Shown here one piece after another: positions 30,240 through 39,900 of a stretch of 49,970 nucleotides of DNA. Location: positions 1 to 49,970 of the forward strand of contig CAJNDS010000932.1 in NCBI GenBank assembly GCA_905221605.1, read 5' to 3'. This DNA comes from Symbiodinium natans (lineage: Eukaryota; Sar; Dinophyceae; Suessiales; Symbiodiniaceae). The notes beneath the pieces are model-generated. The model saw nothing but the letters and a program-made list of their open reading frames with translations. It ran no database searches and was not told where the DNA came from. Within the stretch, counting starts at the first letter, position 1. Every line of letters begins with the position of its first letter. A program made the translations under genes and the position numbers.

Positions 30240-32259
30240 GTGAAGACCGGGAACGAAGCCCATTAACCCTGCCTGTTTGGGGGGTGGGTAGATGTAAACT
30301 GATGCGCTGGCTTGGCCCCAGCCTCGTGACTGAGCCCTAAGCCCTGAACTCGAGCTTGAGTCAACCTAGTGGCAATAGCCCAAACCTTAAATCAATCCAA
30401 AGCCTAAACCCTGAACCTTGAACCTTGAACCTTGAACCCTTAACCCTAACCCTAAACCCTACATTTAAACCCACACCCCAGATTCCCCCCAAACGTCAGG
30501 CACCCTGGATGGACCCGAGCTGCCCCCCAGCAGGGGCCCCAACTCAGGAAGGCGCTTGACTACCTGTAGAAGGCTAGGACCCGGAGTAGGCCCTTAGCGG
30601 GTTTAGGGTTTAGGGTTCAGGGCTACTAGGACCCGGAGTAGGCCCTTATTTCCTTTTTTGGGGGTTGGAGGTTCCCGTAGAATCCCCTTAAACCAAAAGG
30701 GTACCCTCTTTGTTCTTAGGTTACTCCTGGGTCTCGAAGGGTTCCTATTTCTCCACTTATGCATATCTACGTATGTGCGTATAGATATATGTTTGTTTAT
30801 GTACTGGTATTTGTTTGCATATATGCTTATATTAGAAGTATGTCTATGAATATGTTTGCTCTGTTTTGTTCAAGAGATTAGGGTCCAGGGTTCTGAGCCG
30901 CAGTAGTACCTTATTCACCTTTTCCAGGGTCAGGTTTTCCTCCTATGTTATTGGGGAACGTAGCAGTAGACCCTAAACCCTAAACCCTAAACCCTAAAGC
31001 CTAAACCCTAAACCCTGACTCAGGGCAAAAGTTTGTGGTCGGCCTTGTCTCAACACCCTAAGCCTGTGGCGGCCTAGGGCCGACGGCGCCTCCGGTGACA
31101 TCCACGACGCCATGGCCTCAGCTGTTGCCTTTAGGGTTTCGGGTATAGGGTTTAGGTTTTGGGGTTTAGGGCTTCGGGTTTAGGTTAGGGTTTAATGTTT
31201 AGGGTTTAGGGTTTGGGACAGGCTTTAGGGCTTAGGGGCCTAGGGCTTATGGCCCAAGATTTGGTTCAGGATTCCTTAGGGCACGGAGGGTTTCCAAGAC
31301 GTCCTCGTAGCGCGTAGATGGCGATCCCATTAAAAAAACTTCAAAGCCTTGGCCTGCTCAGAACCTCGGGGTATGGGATACCCTAACCCCGAAACCCTAA
31401 ACCCCCAATGGAATGAAATGGTCTGCTCTCCAAGTTTTCTTCCTCCTCGGCTTGTTCCCCACCCTCGGTGCGGGGTTGTTAGATGTTAAACGAAACTCTT
31501 CTCCTCGCCCGGTCTGCCCCTCGCCCATCACGCGTATCCCACCCCAGAGTATCCCCAGAGTGTCCCTGGACTGCCCACCCCAGAGTGTTCCCGGAGAGCC
31601 CAATTCCCAAAAACTCCAAATCTGTTGGGTGGGCATGTTCCAAGGTAAAAAACTTTCTCTAGGGAACGTGCGCAAGAAGTTGGAATCCTCAAGCTCGCGG
31701 CCCTAAACCCTGTGCATTGCTCACTCTACCACAACCCGCCAGAAACATAAAAAATGGCCAAGCCCCCTTCCCTCCCTCTCCCCTCCCCCGCAAGGAAAAA
31801 CAAAAAGCAAGAAGCAAAAAACTCGCCCTGACTCCCTAAACCGGAAACCCGAAACCCGAAACCCTAAACCCGAAACCCTAAACCCTAAACCCCAAACCTG
31901 CCGAAGAGAAGCCCTGAAGGACCCGCACGCGAGTCACGACCATCCCTGGCTTTCAGGAGGAGATCGAGGTGGAGGGCTTTAGGGTTTAGGGCTTTAGGGT
32001 TTAGGGTTTAGGGCTTGAAGGTTTAGGGCTTGAAGGTTTAGGGCTTGGTTTAGGGTTTGAAGGTTTTGGGGATTTAGGGTTCATTTTTTGCGGTTTGAAG
32101 GTTGTAGGGATTTGGGGCTGTGAGGGTTTAGGGGTTTGGGGTTGGTGCTTTGAGGGTTAATGTTTGTGCTTGGGTCTTAGGTGGGGGTCAAGAGGAGGTA
32201 TATCATAGGGCCAAGACCTCGATAATCCCTACTAAACCCTAAACCCTAAACCGTGGGAG
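30240..32259. other. repeat-rich stretch with weak exon candidates
   Basis: CCCTAAA/CCTTGAA words 30400-30465; family-C copies 30574-30734; AT-rich stretch 30740-30860; CCCTAAA 30970-31018; TTTAGGG 31130-31225; CCCTAAA words near 31385 and 31840-31895; TTTAGGG variants 31975-32160; CCCTAAA 32233-32252. An open stretch at 31413-31706 and a 20-bp GAGGAGATCGAGGTGGAGGG after a TTTCAG (31955) are possible exons without firm boundaries. Confidence 0.4.
30626..30734. mobile_element. MITE family C, copy 4, with a partial copy at 30574-30598
   Basis: CTAGGACCCGGAGTAGGCCC starts at 30626 and TTAGGTTACTCCTGGGTCT ends it. The same first 25 bases occur just upstream at 30574, separated by telomere-like words, as if a second copy had been truncated by the array. 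Confidence 0.7.
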
Positions 32260-32316
32260 ATGAAGGAAGCCGATGGAAGGGTGTTTCAGGACTTGCGCAG
32301 GCAGGCGGGGCTTAAG
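32260..32316 (+). CDS. candidate exon, charged helical
   Basis: It follows CCCTAAACCGTGGGAG. The frame MKEADGRVFQDLRRQAGLK is open up to GCTTAGGG (32317), another possible GC donor formed by a TTAGGG-type word. Confidence 0.5.
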
Positions 32317-32705
32317 GCTTAGGGAGGTTGATGGCAGGGACCTGTTCACACAGGCTTTGTGGCGGAGGGCAAAGAAGCTTTTTGGGTTGCAATAAAGTTT
32401 TTCACCCAAAAAATAGGGTCATCAGGACCTTTAACATTATATTATGCTCGTTTTTGTTTTATTATTGGGGGCGGAGACTGTAAACTTCCCTAAACCCTAT
32501 GACCTAAACCCTCAACCCTAAACCCACTCAGGGTTTTAAGCTCTGGGGCCCTCGGGATTGCTTCCATGGCTGGAACGCATACTAGTTCATAGGTACAGAG
32601 GAAGAAAGCCTAAACCCTAAACCTTAGTACAATAACACCTTATAACTTATATCCGCCTGTAGAACCCTTTTCCGGATTATGTGGGGTATCCAATGACTCC
32701 GTTCC

Positions 32706-32848
32706 CAATGGGTTTCCCTACTACCCCCCTTTTTTCGACCCCTTCTAGGTTCCCCCCTTAAAAAAGCCGCTTAATTATTTCTAAATAGCCTTGATAATGG
32801 AGGGAACCTAGGGGGGTAGTATAGAGAGGGGTAGTAGGGGAACCTATG
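32706..32848. mobile_element. MITE family E, copy 2
   Basis: AATGGGTTTCCCTACTACCC at the left and GGGGTAGTAGGGGAACCTAT at the right. A second inner pair, CCTTCTAGGTTCCCCCC and GGAACCTAGGGGGGTAG, extends the palindrome. Confidence 0.75.
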
Positions 32849-33079
32849 ATCCTTCCTCTCAAGGTTTCGAGGTGAACAGCCGACCCAAACCCAAACCCTA
32901 AGCCCCAAACCCTGAACTCTGAACCCTAAACCCTAAACCCTAGACCCTAAACCCTCAGGTTTCTCCATTAGACTGTTTAAGCTTTGGTACACCGGAGCCG
33001 ACTTTCCTGCAAAAGGCCCCCGCGGCCCCAGGTTAGGAAGCCTATGGGATGGGGCTTAGAGCCCGAGGGAAACCTGAGC

Positions 33080-33225
33080 CCTCTTGTTCTAAGTGCGGCC
33101 ACATGGCGCTTCATAGGGTCCCTTACCTCCCTTAAAGGGTTCTGAAGTATGGGCCCTTGGGTTTTGTAGGGGAGTCCCCTTTTAAGGGCCCATACCAAGG
33201 GACCATGTAACTACCCTTGGACTCA
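33080..33225. mobile_element. MITE family H, palindromic copy
   Basis: CCACATGGCGCTTCATAGGG..CCCTTAAAGGG..AAGTATGGGCCCTTGG faces AAGGGCCCATACCAAGGGAC..CATGTAACTACCC. Related to 10640-10790. Confidence 0.55.
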
Positions 33226-33244
33226 CGCTCGCCCCGTCACGCAG

Positions 33245-33334
33245 GCCACTTGTTGCACGACGCTGCCCCCGGCAAGCACGGCCATACCCAAATACACCAC
33301 GCCCGCACCCTACGAATACGCCGGAGCCCAAGAT
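33245..33334 (+). CDS. candidate exon of a Thr-rich (mucin-like) protein
   Basis: It lies between CACGCAG and GTGTTTAGGG (33335), exactly 30 codons: ATCCTTLPPASTAIPKYTTP then APYEYAGAQD. The phrase T-T-x-P-A-P-Y recurs at the end of the island at 35576. Thr/Ser/Pro-rich segments of this kind are usually O-glycosylated stalks of secreted or surface proteins. Confidence 0.65.
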
Positions 33335-33458
33335 GTGTTTAGGGTCCCTGAGCCTTCCTCTTCTTGCGTTAGGGTTTAGGGTTTAGGGTTCAGGGTTCAG
33401 GGTTCAGGTTTCAGGGTTCAGGGTTCAGGGTCATGGTTCAGGGAAATCTTGCCCTCAG

Positions 33459-33527
33459 GTCTGGGACACCACCACCCTAACCAAGACCACCACCACGTCT
33501 TCCTCGACGACCTCGTCGAGCACGACG
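33459..33527 (+). CDS. candidate exon, Thr/Ser repeat
   Basis: It lies between CTTGCCCTCAG and GTGCGA (33528), exactly 23 codons, VWDTTTLTKTTTTSSSTTSS then STT. The composition matches the neighbouring Thr-rich islands. Confidence 0.65.
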
Positions 33528-33926
33528 GTGCGACGCCCCAGAAGGAGGGCTCGCGAAGGAGGTCCAGAAAGGGATGGGGGGTATGCTGACAAGGTTCTTA
33601 GGGTTCTAGGGTTCTAGGGGTTAAGGGCTAGGGTTTAGGGTTTCCTGACAAGTTTCAAAGTGGCTTCCACATAAGGCTTCTGGCGTTGCCATTCGAATGC
33701 GGAGTTCTGATTAGTGTCCCCCCTCCCCCCAAAAAAGCTTGGAACGGAATAGTCAGGCAGCATTCTCCTGACCCCCAGAACAAGTTGCTTGGGGTCAAGG
33801 TTGTTTGGGGGGGAGGGGGGGGCTGGGCCTTGAACCTCGCCCCAACTCCAGCTTTAAGCAATCCAGTAGCAACTCTACAGCCCTAAACCCTAAACCCTAA
33901 ACCCTAAACGCTGGGGTTTCCCTCAG
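33528..33926. other. candidate intron; no supported gene
   Basis: GGGTTCTA/TTTAGGG words at 33598-33640, overlapping open frames on both strands at 33655-33886 without motif, then CCCTAAA units 33882-33909 and TTTCCCTCAG. Confidence 0.4.
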
Positions 33927-33988
33927 GTCCGCAAGATCACACGACCCCGAAGTCCCATGTCCCAAAGGAAGGGGAAAGTTCTGCTACG
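33927..33988 (+). CDS. candidate exon, basic
   Basis: It lies between TTTCCCTCAG and GTTTAGGGG (33989). The frame is VRKITRPRSPMSQRKGKVLL. It differs in composition from the Thr-rich neighbours. Confidence 0.5.
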
Positions 33989-34014
33989 GTTTAGGGGTTA
34001 TAGGTTGGGATGTT

Positions 34015-34105
34015 CCCCCTTATACTAACAGTCCTTAATGGGGATTATGATATGGGGTACCATAATCCCTATTAAGGACTGTTAGTAGAAGGAGGAACAT
34101 CCCAA
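34015..34105. mobile_element. family A element A1
   Basis: Ends TTGGGATGTTCCCCCTTATA and GGAACATCCCAA. The inverted arms (ACTAACAGTCCTTAAT..ATTAAGGACTGTTAGTA) make almost the whole element a hairpin. A perfect 8-bp duplication GTTATAGG flanks it (34007-34014, 34106-34113). Confidence 0.9.
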
Positions 34106-34427
34106 GTTATAGGGTTAGTCCTTTTCCAGTGTTGTCCAGCGGTCAGCATTGCTTGTGCGGCTTCGAAGTTGACTGCGTCTTCGAGTCTAGGGTTTTAGAG
34201 TGTTGGGGCTTTAGGGTTTCAGGGTTGTAGGGCTTTAGGGCTTTATGGCCCATTTATGGCTGTTTACCCATGACCCTACAAGCCCGAAACCCTAAACCCT
34301 CCGCAGGGTTCAGGTTTTCGGGCCCCTAAACCCTAAACCCTAAACCCTAAACCCTAAACCCAAAACCCTGCCAAAATTGCCCCACCACGTTTGGAGCCTA
34401 CGACCTCTCACGAGAAGCGCTGCCGAG

Positions 34428-34478
34428 GTGACCACAGCTACCACCTCCAGCTTCTCAACCACCAGCTCCTTAACTTAA
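34428..34478 (+). CDS. candidate Thr-rich exon
   Basis: After CGCTGCCGAG the frame VTTATTSSFSTTSSLT ends at TAA, in keeping with the neighbouring Thr-rich islands. A second frame is open across 34375-34497, right up to GTTTAGGG at 34498, so either reading is possible. Confidence 0.45.
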   Translation: MTTATTSSFSTTSSLT

Positions 34479-34497
34479 CCCAACCCTGCACCAACAA

Positions 34498-35114
34498 GGG
34501 TTTAGGGTTTAGGGTTTAGGGTTTAGGGTTTAGGGTTTAGGGTTTAGGGTTTAGGGTTAGGGCTTCCGGGATCCGCAACTCTCAAACCCAGCGGCCCCTA
34601 AGATTCAAAGGGCAGCTTCACCCGTGAGCTGGGGTTGAGGGTTTAGGGTTTAGGGTTTCGGGTTTAGGGTTTAGGGTTTCGGGTTTCGGGTTTAGGCACG
34701 AAACGTCCAGACATCGCGGGGTTTGGGGAGCACGTCGGCAGCATCCAAAACCTCGAAATTCTTCTGACAGCCTTTTCCCTAAACCCTAAAACCCTAGAAG
34801 CCAAAAACCCGAAACCCTAAACCCTAAAGCCCTAAAACCCGAGAACCCTAAAACCCTAAACCCTAAAACCCTAAACCCCTCATCCCCCCCTTTGGCGACC
34901 CTCAGCTCCCCCAAGGATCCCAAAAGTAGTTGAGGCTTGTAACTGCAATGCCCTAAACCCTAAACCCTAAACCCTAAACCCTAAACCCTAAACCCTAAAC
35001 CCTAAACCCACAAATGTAGATCTGAAAAATTTAGGGGATCCCAAAAGCCCTCGGAAGCCGAGACTTCCCTCGGGACTTGAAGGGCCCAGATGTGTGAAAG
35101 CTCAGGTTTAGGGT

Positions 35115-35175
<61 letters not shown>
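34498..35175. other. telomere-like arrays, both orientations
   Basis: TTTAGGG array 34498-34560; TTTAGGG/TTTCGGG 34635-34695; CCCTAAA and CCCTAAAA 34775-34878; perfect CCCTAAA array 34950-35008; homogeneous GGGTTGA array 35108-35180. No exon is supported. Confidence 0.6.
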
Positions 35176-35180
<5 letters not shown>

Positions 35181-35202
35181 AAAATGGCTCTGCGTGCAAA
35201 GA

Positions 35203-35435
35203 GCCCGCATTTGAGGCGCGCAGCTTGTGGTTCAAGGAAGAATGCTGCGGGTTGGGATGTTCCCCCTTAGACTAACAGTCCTTGGTAGGGATTATGGTAC
35301 CCCTTATCATAGTCCCTATGAAGGACTGTTAGTTTAAGGGGGAACATCCCAAGCTGTTGGTCCATGGCGGGTTTTGTCACTTGCACGAGCCCTTTTGTTG
35401 TTAAAGGACCAAAAGAAGACTTGGACGGCCGTGGC
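35203..35435 (+). CDS. candidate exon, Cys-containing, split by element A2
   Basis: Left part to 35251 reads EPAFEARSLWFKEECCG. Skipping 35252-35360 (A2 plus one duplication), the right part 35361-35435 reads SMAGFVTCTSPFVVKGPKED then LDGRG, up to GTAGTGG at 35436. The frame is open only with the element removed. The true acceptor may be 35203 or GCGCGCAG at 35223. Confidence 0.5.
35252..35352. mobile_element. family A element A2, interrupting an exon
   Basis: Ends TTGGGATGTTCCCCCTTAGA and GGGGGAACATCCCAA. Flanks GCTGCGGG (35244-35251) and GCTGTTGG (35353-35360) match at 6 of 8 positions. Confidence 0.85.
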
Positions 35436-35575
35436 GTAGTGGCGGTGCTGTCAAGATAGCCTCCTTAGGCATGCCCTACTGTTGTTTCTATCAACCCAAT
35501 GGTTTAGGGTTTAGGGTTTAGGGTTCAGGGTTCAGGGTTTAGGGTTATTTAGGAAGGGTCGCTCTGCCCCTCCAG

Positions 35576-35857
35576 CTCCAAGGTACAAACAGCAAGCCCT
35601 GGTGGTGGAACCCGGACTACTTCTCAACCACTTGGACAAGTACATTGACCACGACCTCACTGACCATGACCACGGATACCACAACCACCCTAACAAGCAC
35701 CATGTCTAGCACCACAACCGATCCCCGGACATCAACGGACACAACCACCCAGACATTCACGCAAACGGAGACAAACACCACCACCGGCACGACCTCCAGC
35801 ACCCAAACCACCAGCTCCACAAGCTACACGACGACTTCGCCGGCGCCCTACCCTTGA
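35576..35857 (+). CDS. Thr-rich mucin-like exon, probably with a stop codon
   Basis: After GCCCCTCCAG the frame reads LQGTNSKPWWWNPDYFSTTW, then about 70 residues of Thr/Ser (for example TTTDPRTSTDTTTQTFTQTE) ending TTTSPAPYP and TGA. The long biased frame without internal stops and the shared PAPY ending make this the best-supported exon of the Thr-rich gene. An extracellular O-glycosylated stalk is the likely role. The minus-strand frame (Val-rich) is its shadow. Confidence 0.7.
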   Translation, partial: LQGTNSKPWWWNPDYFSTTWTSTLTTTSLTMTTDTTTTLTSTMSSTTTDPRTSTDTTTQTFTQTETNTTTGTTSSTQTTSSTSYTTTSPAPYP

Positions 35858-35975
35858 CCGTTTTGAAGGCGTTTTGGTGTACCAGTACATAGATGCCTTG
35901 TCAGGTTAGAGCCATTTAAAGAGCCGCCTGGGTGATGCAACATGTCGTCCACGAAGGGCTGTTGCTTCGTCACCG

Positions 35976-36050
35976 AGGACAACCTCCTGGACCAACACCA
36001 GCAGCACTGTCAGCACCACGTACACGACCAGCACGCCGCTTCCCGAGTAA
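35976..36050 (+). CDS. Thr-rich exon-like segment
   Basis: The frame RTTSWTNTSSTVSTTYTTST then PLPE ends at TAA, or at a possible donor GTAAAC (36046). The composition repeats that of 35576-35857, suggesting exon duplication within the gene. Confidence 0.5.
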   Translation, partial: RTTSWTNTSSTVSTTYTTSTPLPE

Positions 36051-36092
36051 ACTGTTGGCAGTCCTAATGAGAGCAAATGCCAAGCACTGCAG

Positions 36093-36282
36093 AAACATTG
36101 GAATTCTACCTTGGGATGTTCGCCCTTATACTAAGAGTCCTTCGTTGGGAGTATAATAGGGCTTTAATAGGGGGTACCATAATCCCTATTCAGGACTGCC
36201 AGTATAAGGGGGAACATCCCAAATGCTTCGTTTCAAGGCAGTGGTGTGTTCAGTATACCATGTTTCGGATGGCTCAGTAGAC
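36093..36282 (+). CDS. candidate exon split by element A3
   Basis: Left part 36093-36110 after CACTGCAG (KHWNST) continues, after removal of 36111-36230, as FQGSGVFSIPCFGWLSR to GTGTAAAC at 36283. CCCTAAA words follow. Short, so support is modest. Confidence 0.4.
36111..36222. mobile_element. family A element A3
   Basis: Ends TTGGGATGTTCGCCCTTATA and GGGGGAACATCCCAA, with inner arms ACTAAGAGTCCTT and AGGACTGCCAGT. Flanking octamers ATTCTACC and ATGCTTCG match at 5 of 8, so the duplication is decayed. Confidence 0.8.
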
Positions 36283-36342
36283 GTGTAAACCCTAAACCCA
36301 AAGCCCAAAACCCTAAACCCTAACCCTAAACCCTAAACTCAG

Positions 36343-36448
36343 GACGCTGTCGAGCACTACGACCACGGCCTCATTCCTGCCCGACCCCCCCATATCTTGC
36401 AAGCCGTGGGGTTCCCAGCCATGTGACGACCTAGCCCTGAGCCCTTAA
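36343..36448 (+). CDS. candidate exon, Thr-rich then Cys-containing
   Basis: It follows CCTAAACTCAG. The frame TLSSTTTTASFLPDPPISCK then PWGSQPCDDLALSP ends at TAA (36446). It may be the 3' end of the Thr-rich gene: a stalk followed by a short Cys-bearing tail. Confidence 0.55.
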
Positions 36449-37194
36449 TCCAGGGGTTTAGGGTTGAGGGTTCAGGGTTCAGGGTTTAGGGTAGTCTAGG
36501 GGACACAGCCCCAAAGCTTTCAACCCTTGAGAGTGGCAGAGCAGGGTGCGCAGGCACCATCGCAGCCTAATCATTCAGAGGTTATCTAAGCTGTTGCTTA
36601 GGATGGAAGAGATTTCTCTCACCACTGGAGAGAGGAGCAAAGCCTGCCATCAGCCCTAAGGAAACGCACCAATGCGGTATGCCAACAGGGTAGAGAGATA
36701 GTTACTTACAAAAAGAACGCAGGGGGTCCGAGAAAGCTAAGTTGATTTTGGGGGCGTCGGTCTTCAGACAAGGTTTAGCGAAGGTACATTAATTATTGCA
36801 GAGGCTTGCTGCGTTCTTTGTCCATCCAGCTGTGAGAGTTCCGGTGTGCTCTGATCGAGCAGCAAACGGAGGAGCTTTGAGGGTTTTGCCTGCACCCTAA
36901 ACCCTAAAACCCTACGCAATACGGTTTTTACGGTGACACACGAAGACTGAAGGCCTCCTGTGTGGTGTGCAAGGGCACAAGGTTGCCAGACATCGGTGTG
37001 CAGAATACTGAATTTGGGCTCAACGCATAGTTTGGGGTTTAACTAGGATGTCTAGAGCTCAAAGAGCTCAATTTCGCAAAAAGACCCGACCCCCTAAACC
37101 CGAAGCCCTAAGCCGCGCTTTGCCCTAAAACCCCAAACCCCAAACCCTAAACCCTAAACCCTAAACCCTAAACCCTAAACCCCGCCGGCTGTAG
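36449..37194. other. mostly unique sequence, no supported gene
   Basis: GGGTTGA/GGGTTCA words at 36458-36492, then about 400 bp without repeats or long frames, CCCTAAA words at 36895 and a CCCTAAA array at 37127-37180 leading to the next exon. Confidence 0.4.
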
Positions 37195-37281
37195 GCTTTG
37201 TCCGAGACTCACGCCAACGGCGTGTCGGGACGAGCTGCCCTCTGATGCGCCCGGCGCTGAGCTTCTGCAGTTCTACATGAG
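37195..37281 (+). CDS. candidate exon, unknown protein
   Basis: It lies between GCCGGCTGTAG and GTTTAGGG (37282). The frame is LCPRLTPTACRDELPSDAPG then AELLQFYMR. CCCTAAA array before, TTTAGGG array after (37282-37340). Confidence 0.6.
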
Positions 37282-37341
37282 GTTTAGGGTTTAGGGTTTA
37301 GGGTTTAGGGTTTAGGGTTTAGGGTTTAGGGTTTAGGGTTT

Positions 37342-37484
37342 CATGGGTTCCCCTATTACCGTCTATACTACCACCCCCTAGGTTTCCCCCTAATAATTAA
37401 GGCTATTTGGGGATAATTAAGCCTAGTTCAGGTCATTTAAGGCGGGGACCTAGTAGTATAAAGGGGGTAGTAGGGAAACCCATG
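37342..37484. mobile_element. MITE family E, copy 3
   Basis: CATGGGTTCCCCTATTACCG and GGGGGTAGTAGGGAAACCCATG are the inverted ends. Inner CCCTAGGTTTCCCCCTAA is paired with GGACCTAGTAGT. Confidence 0.75.
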
Positions 37485-37507
37485 CATAATGGTGAGTTGG
37501 TTGCCCT

Positions 37508-37891
37508 CTAGGAGCCCCTTGGGACATTTGATGTTTCCCTTCTTGGGTTGAACCGGATCATACTTAGGAATATCTTTCGGAGTGCATGAAGGGTCTCCCA
37601 AGCCTTATTCCCTAGAATAAGATACCCCAGACATGTGATAGTCACAGGGTCCAGAATTTGTGGAGGCAGAGGTAAACAAATCTTCCGCAGTTTGCAGCAA
37701 GAGCACGACATTGCATCGTGAACAAGAACCTTCAAGCCAAGTAGCCAGCATTCACGAGGCATACCAGGGTTGTCGTTTGGTCTCTGGATTTCCAGGCTGA
37801 GCCGTAAGCCCTTCTTACCAAAGACCCTAAGAACCGTAAGAACCCTAAACCAGTCGAGATCTGCAAAGCTGGGAGGCCCCTGTGGTGTCAT
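37508..37891 (-). CDS. hypothetical protein, possible retroelement remnant
   Basis: A 127-residue frame on the minus strand, outside any simple repeat. It has a Cys cluster (SCSCCKLRKIC) and ends MIRFNPRRETSNVPRGS. Sequence coding for a similar ending (NVPRG-like) recurs near 48570-48640, so it may belong to a dispersed repeat. I cannot assign a family. It contrasts with the + bias of all other candidates. Confidence 0.3.
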   Translation of the reverse strand: MTPQGPPSFADLDWFRVLTVLRVFGKKGLRLSLEIQRPNDNPGMPRECWLLGLKVLVHDAMSCSCCKLRKICLPLPPQILDPVTITCLGYLILGNKAWETLHALRKIFLSMIRFNPRRETSNVPRGS

Positions 37892-38455
37892 TCCCCCCTT
37901 CCTGAATTCTAGCTCCTTTTGTGCCCTTGGTATGATCGTTACTGGGCTTGAGGGTTTAGGGTTTAGGCTTTAGAGTTTAGGGTTCAGGGGCTACCTAGAA
38001 TAATCCAAAACTCGGAGCCCGAAAGCCTGAACTCCCCCCCAAAACAAGAAGACAGAAAATCCACGAAGAGCTCGCAAGCACCTTCGGGTGACGATGGGGT
38101 TCAGGGCCCCCCGAAACCTGAAACCCAAAACCCTGAACCCTAAACCCTAAACCACATAGTTCATGGGTCACCCTAAACCCTAAACCCTAAACCCTAAACG
38201 TGATGGGCTTAGGGGGGGCACTCGGGGTCTTTGCATAAGAAACCCCCTTAGGACCCCATAAAAAGGGACCCTCAGTTGGAGCCATTTCGTCCATGTTAGA
38301 GTCCCAAAGGCAAGTCGCTTAGGGTCTAGGGGTTTAGGGTTCAGGGTTCAGGGTTCAGGGTTCAGGGTTTAGGGTTTAGGGTTTAGGGTTTAGGGTTTAG
38401 TCCCTGAACCCTTTTTTTAGGCCGGAGAAGGGTGTTCACAAGCCCTGACTGGCAG

Positions 38456-38470
<15 letters not shown>
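37892..38470. other. telomere-like arrays, no exon
   Basis: TTTAGGG/GGGTTCA words 37950-37990; CCCTAAA words 38120-38152 and 38170-38200; GGGTTCA and TTTAGGG arrays 38330-38400. It ends CTGACTGGCAG near 38455. Confidence 0.5.
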
Positions 38471-38910
<440 letters not shown>

Positions 38911-39234
38911 ACATGCATGAAAGGTCTTGGGGGTTCAGGGTGCAGGGTTTAGGGTTTCATGTAGGGGTCGGAAGAATTTCTTATAGCATTCCCTCATGAC
39001 CCCTATATAAATATACTACAATAACCCCCCCCCCTCCTCCCAAAAAAACAAACATTCTAATTTTTTGAGGCCCGCTAATTTGGATTCAGGGAGTCTGTTG
39101 GCTTGGTCCAAGAGCCTTCGCGCTTTTTCCGTGGTAGTGGGTTTGGGGTTTAGGCTTGTTGGGTTTAGGTTAGGGTTGTTACAGCCCTAAACCCTAAACC
39201 CTAAACGGTAAGTGTAGTCCGGGTCACCGTTCAG
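38911..39234. other. family-G MITE and telomere-like words
   Basis: GGGGTCGGAAGAATTTCTTA to CAATAACCCCCC (38963-39030) resembles family G. TTTAGG variants at 39135-39170 and CCCTAAA words at 39184-39205. Confidence 0.45.
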
Positions 39235-39330
39235 AGTTGGGGCCGACATGGGCCGAATCTACCTTCGGTTACGGTTGTTGGCAGGCCTGTGTGCCCTCTC
39301 CCAAAAACTCTTAGCCTCGAACAGCCACTA
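39235..39330 (+). CDS. weak candidate exon, hydrophobic
   Basis: It follows CACCGTTCAG. The frame GADMGRIYLRLRLLAGLCAL then SQKLLASNSH is open to GGGTTTGGG. It could encode a signal peptide starting at the internal Met. Confidence 0.35.
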
Positions 39331-39668
39331 GGGTTTGGGTTCAGGGTTCAGGGTTGAAGATTTAGGGTTTAGGGCCACCCTCTGCCCTGAGCTTTACCGG
39401 GTTTTAGGCTTAGGGTTTCAGGCTGTCGGCTCCCCCAAACAAAAGAAACCCAAACCCATGAAGCCTGATGTCGGCTTCCCCTTCATAGGGGCAGTTCACT
39501 AAACTACGGTCCTTTTTTTAGGGTACCCCATATAGTGCGGCACCCTTGTAAAAAGGACCCAAAGGGGAACCTAATTATTAGAGAATAACCCATGGGGGGG
39601 GTTGAAGTTATCGTGAAGTTATCGTAGACCTGACGCGAAGAAGGGTGACGCCCCCTCTTTCTTCGCAG

Positions 39669-39760
39669 CTAAGATTCGCCATGCTTTGAACAGAGCAACC
39701 TCGTGTTCTCGTGCCCGGGCACCAACCATGTGCCTGCCTCAGCGCCATCGGATCATGAAG
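39669..39760 (+). CDS. candidate exon, basic
   Basis: It lies between TCTTTCTTCGCAG, a strong acceptor, and GTGGCC (39761). The frame is KIRHALNRATSCSRARAPTM then CLPQRHRIMK. No telomere-like arrays adjoin it, unlike most islands. Confidence 0.45.
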
Positions 39761-39781
39761 GTGGCCCTGAAACTCTGAACC

Positions 39782-39900
39782 TTTGACTTAGTAGCTGAAT
39801 GAGTACACTTCTTACACTTTTGGGGGTACCAGTACCATAATCCCCTGTAGAACTGAAAGTGAACACATTTTGGAGCTTATGAACTCAGCAACTAAGTAAA
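39782..39900. mobile_element. MITE-like inverted repeat, family I
   Basis: TTTGACTTAGTAGCTGAATG on the left and GAACTCAGCAACTAAGTAAA on the right are inverted. The inner part is AGTACACTTCTTACACTTTT versus AAAGTGAACACATTTT. Confidence 0.6.

Larger units (their letters stand above)
32317..33244. other. candidate intron(s) with two MITEs
   Basis: A weak island after CCACTCAG at 32532 (GFKLWGPRDCFHGWNAY) ends at a stop. CCCTAAA words 32490-32525 and 32885-32958. MITE E copy 2 at 32706-32848 and a family-H palindrome at 33080-33225. It ends CACGCAG. Confidence 0.45.
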
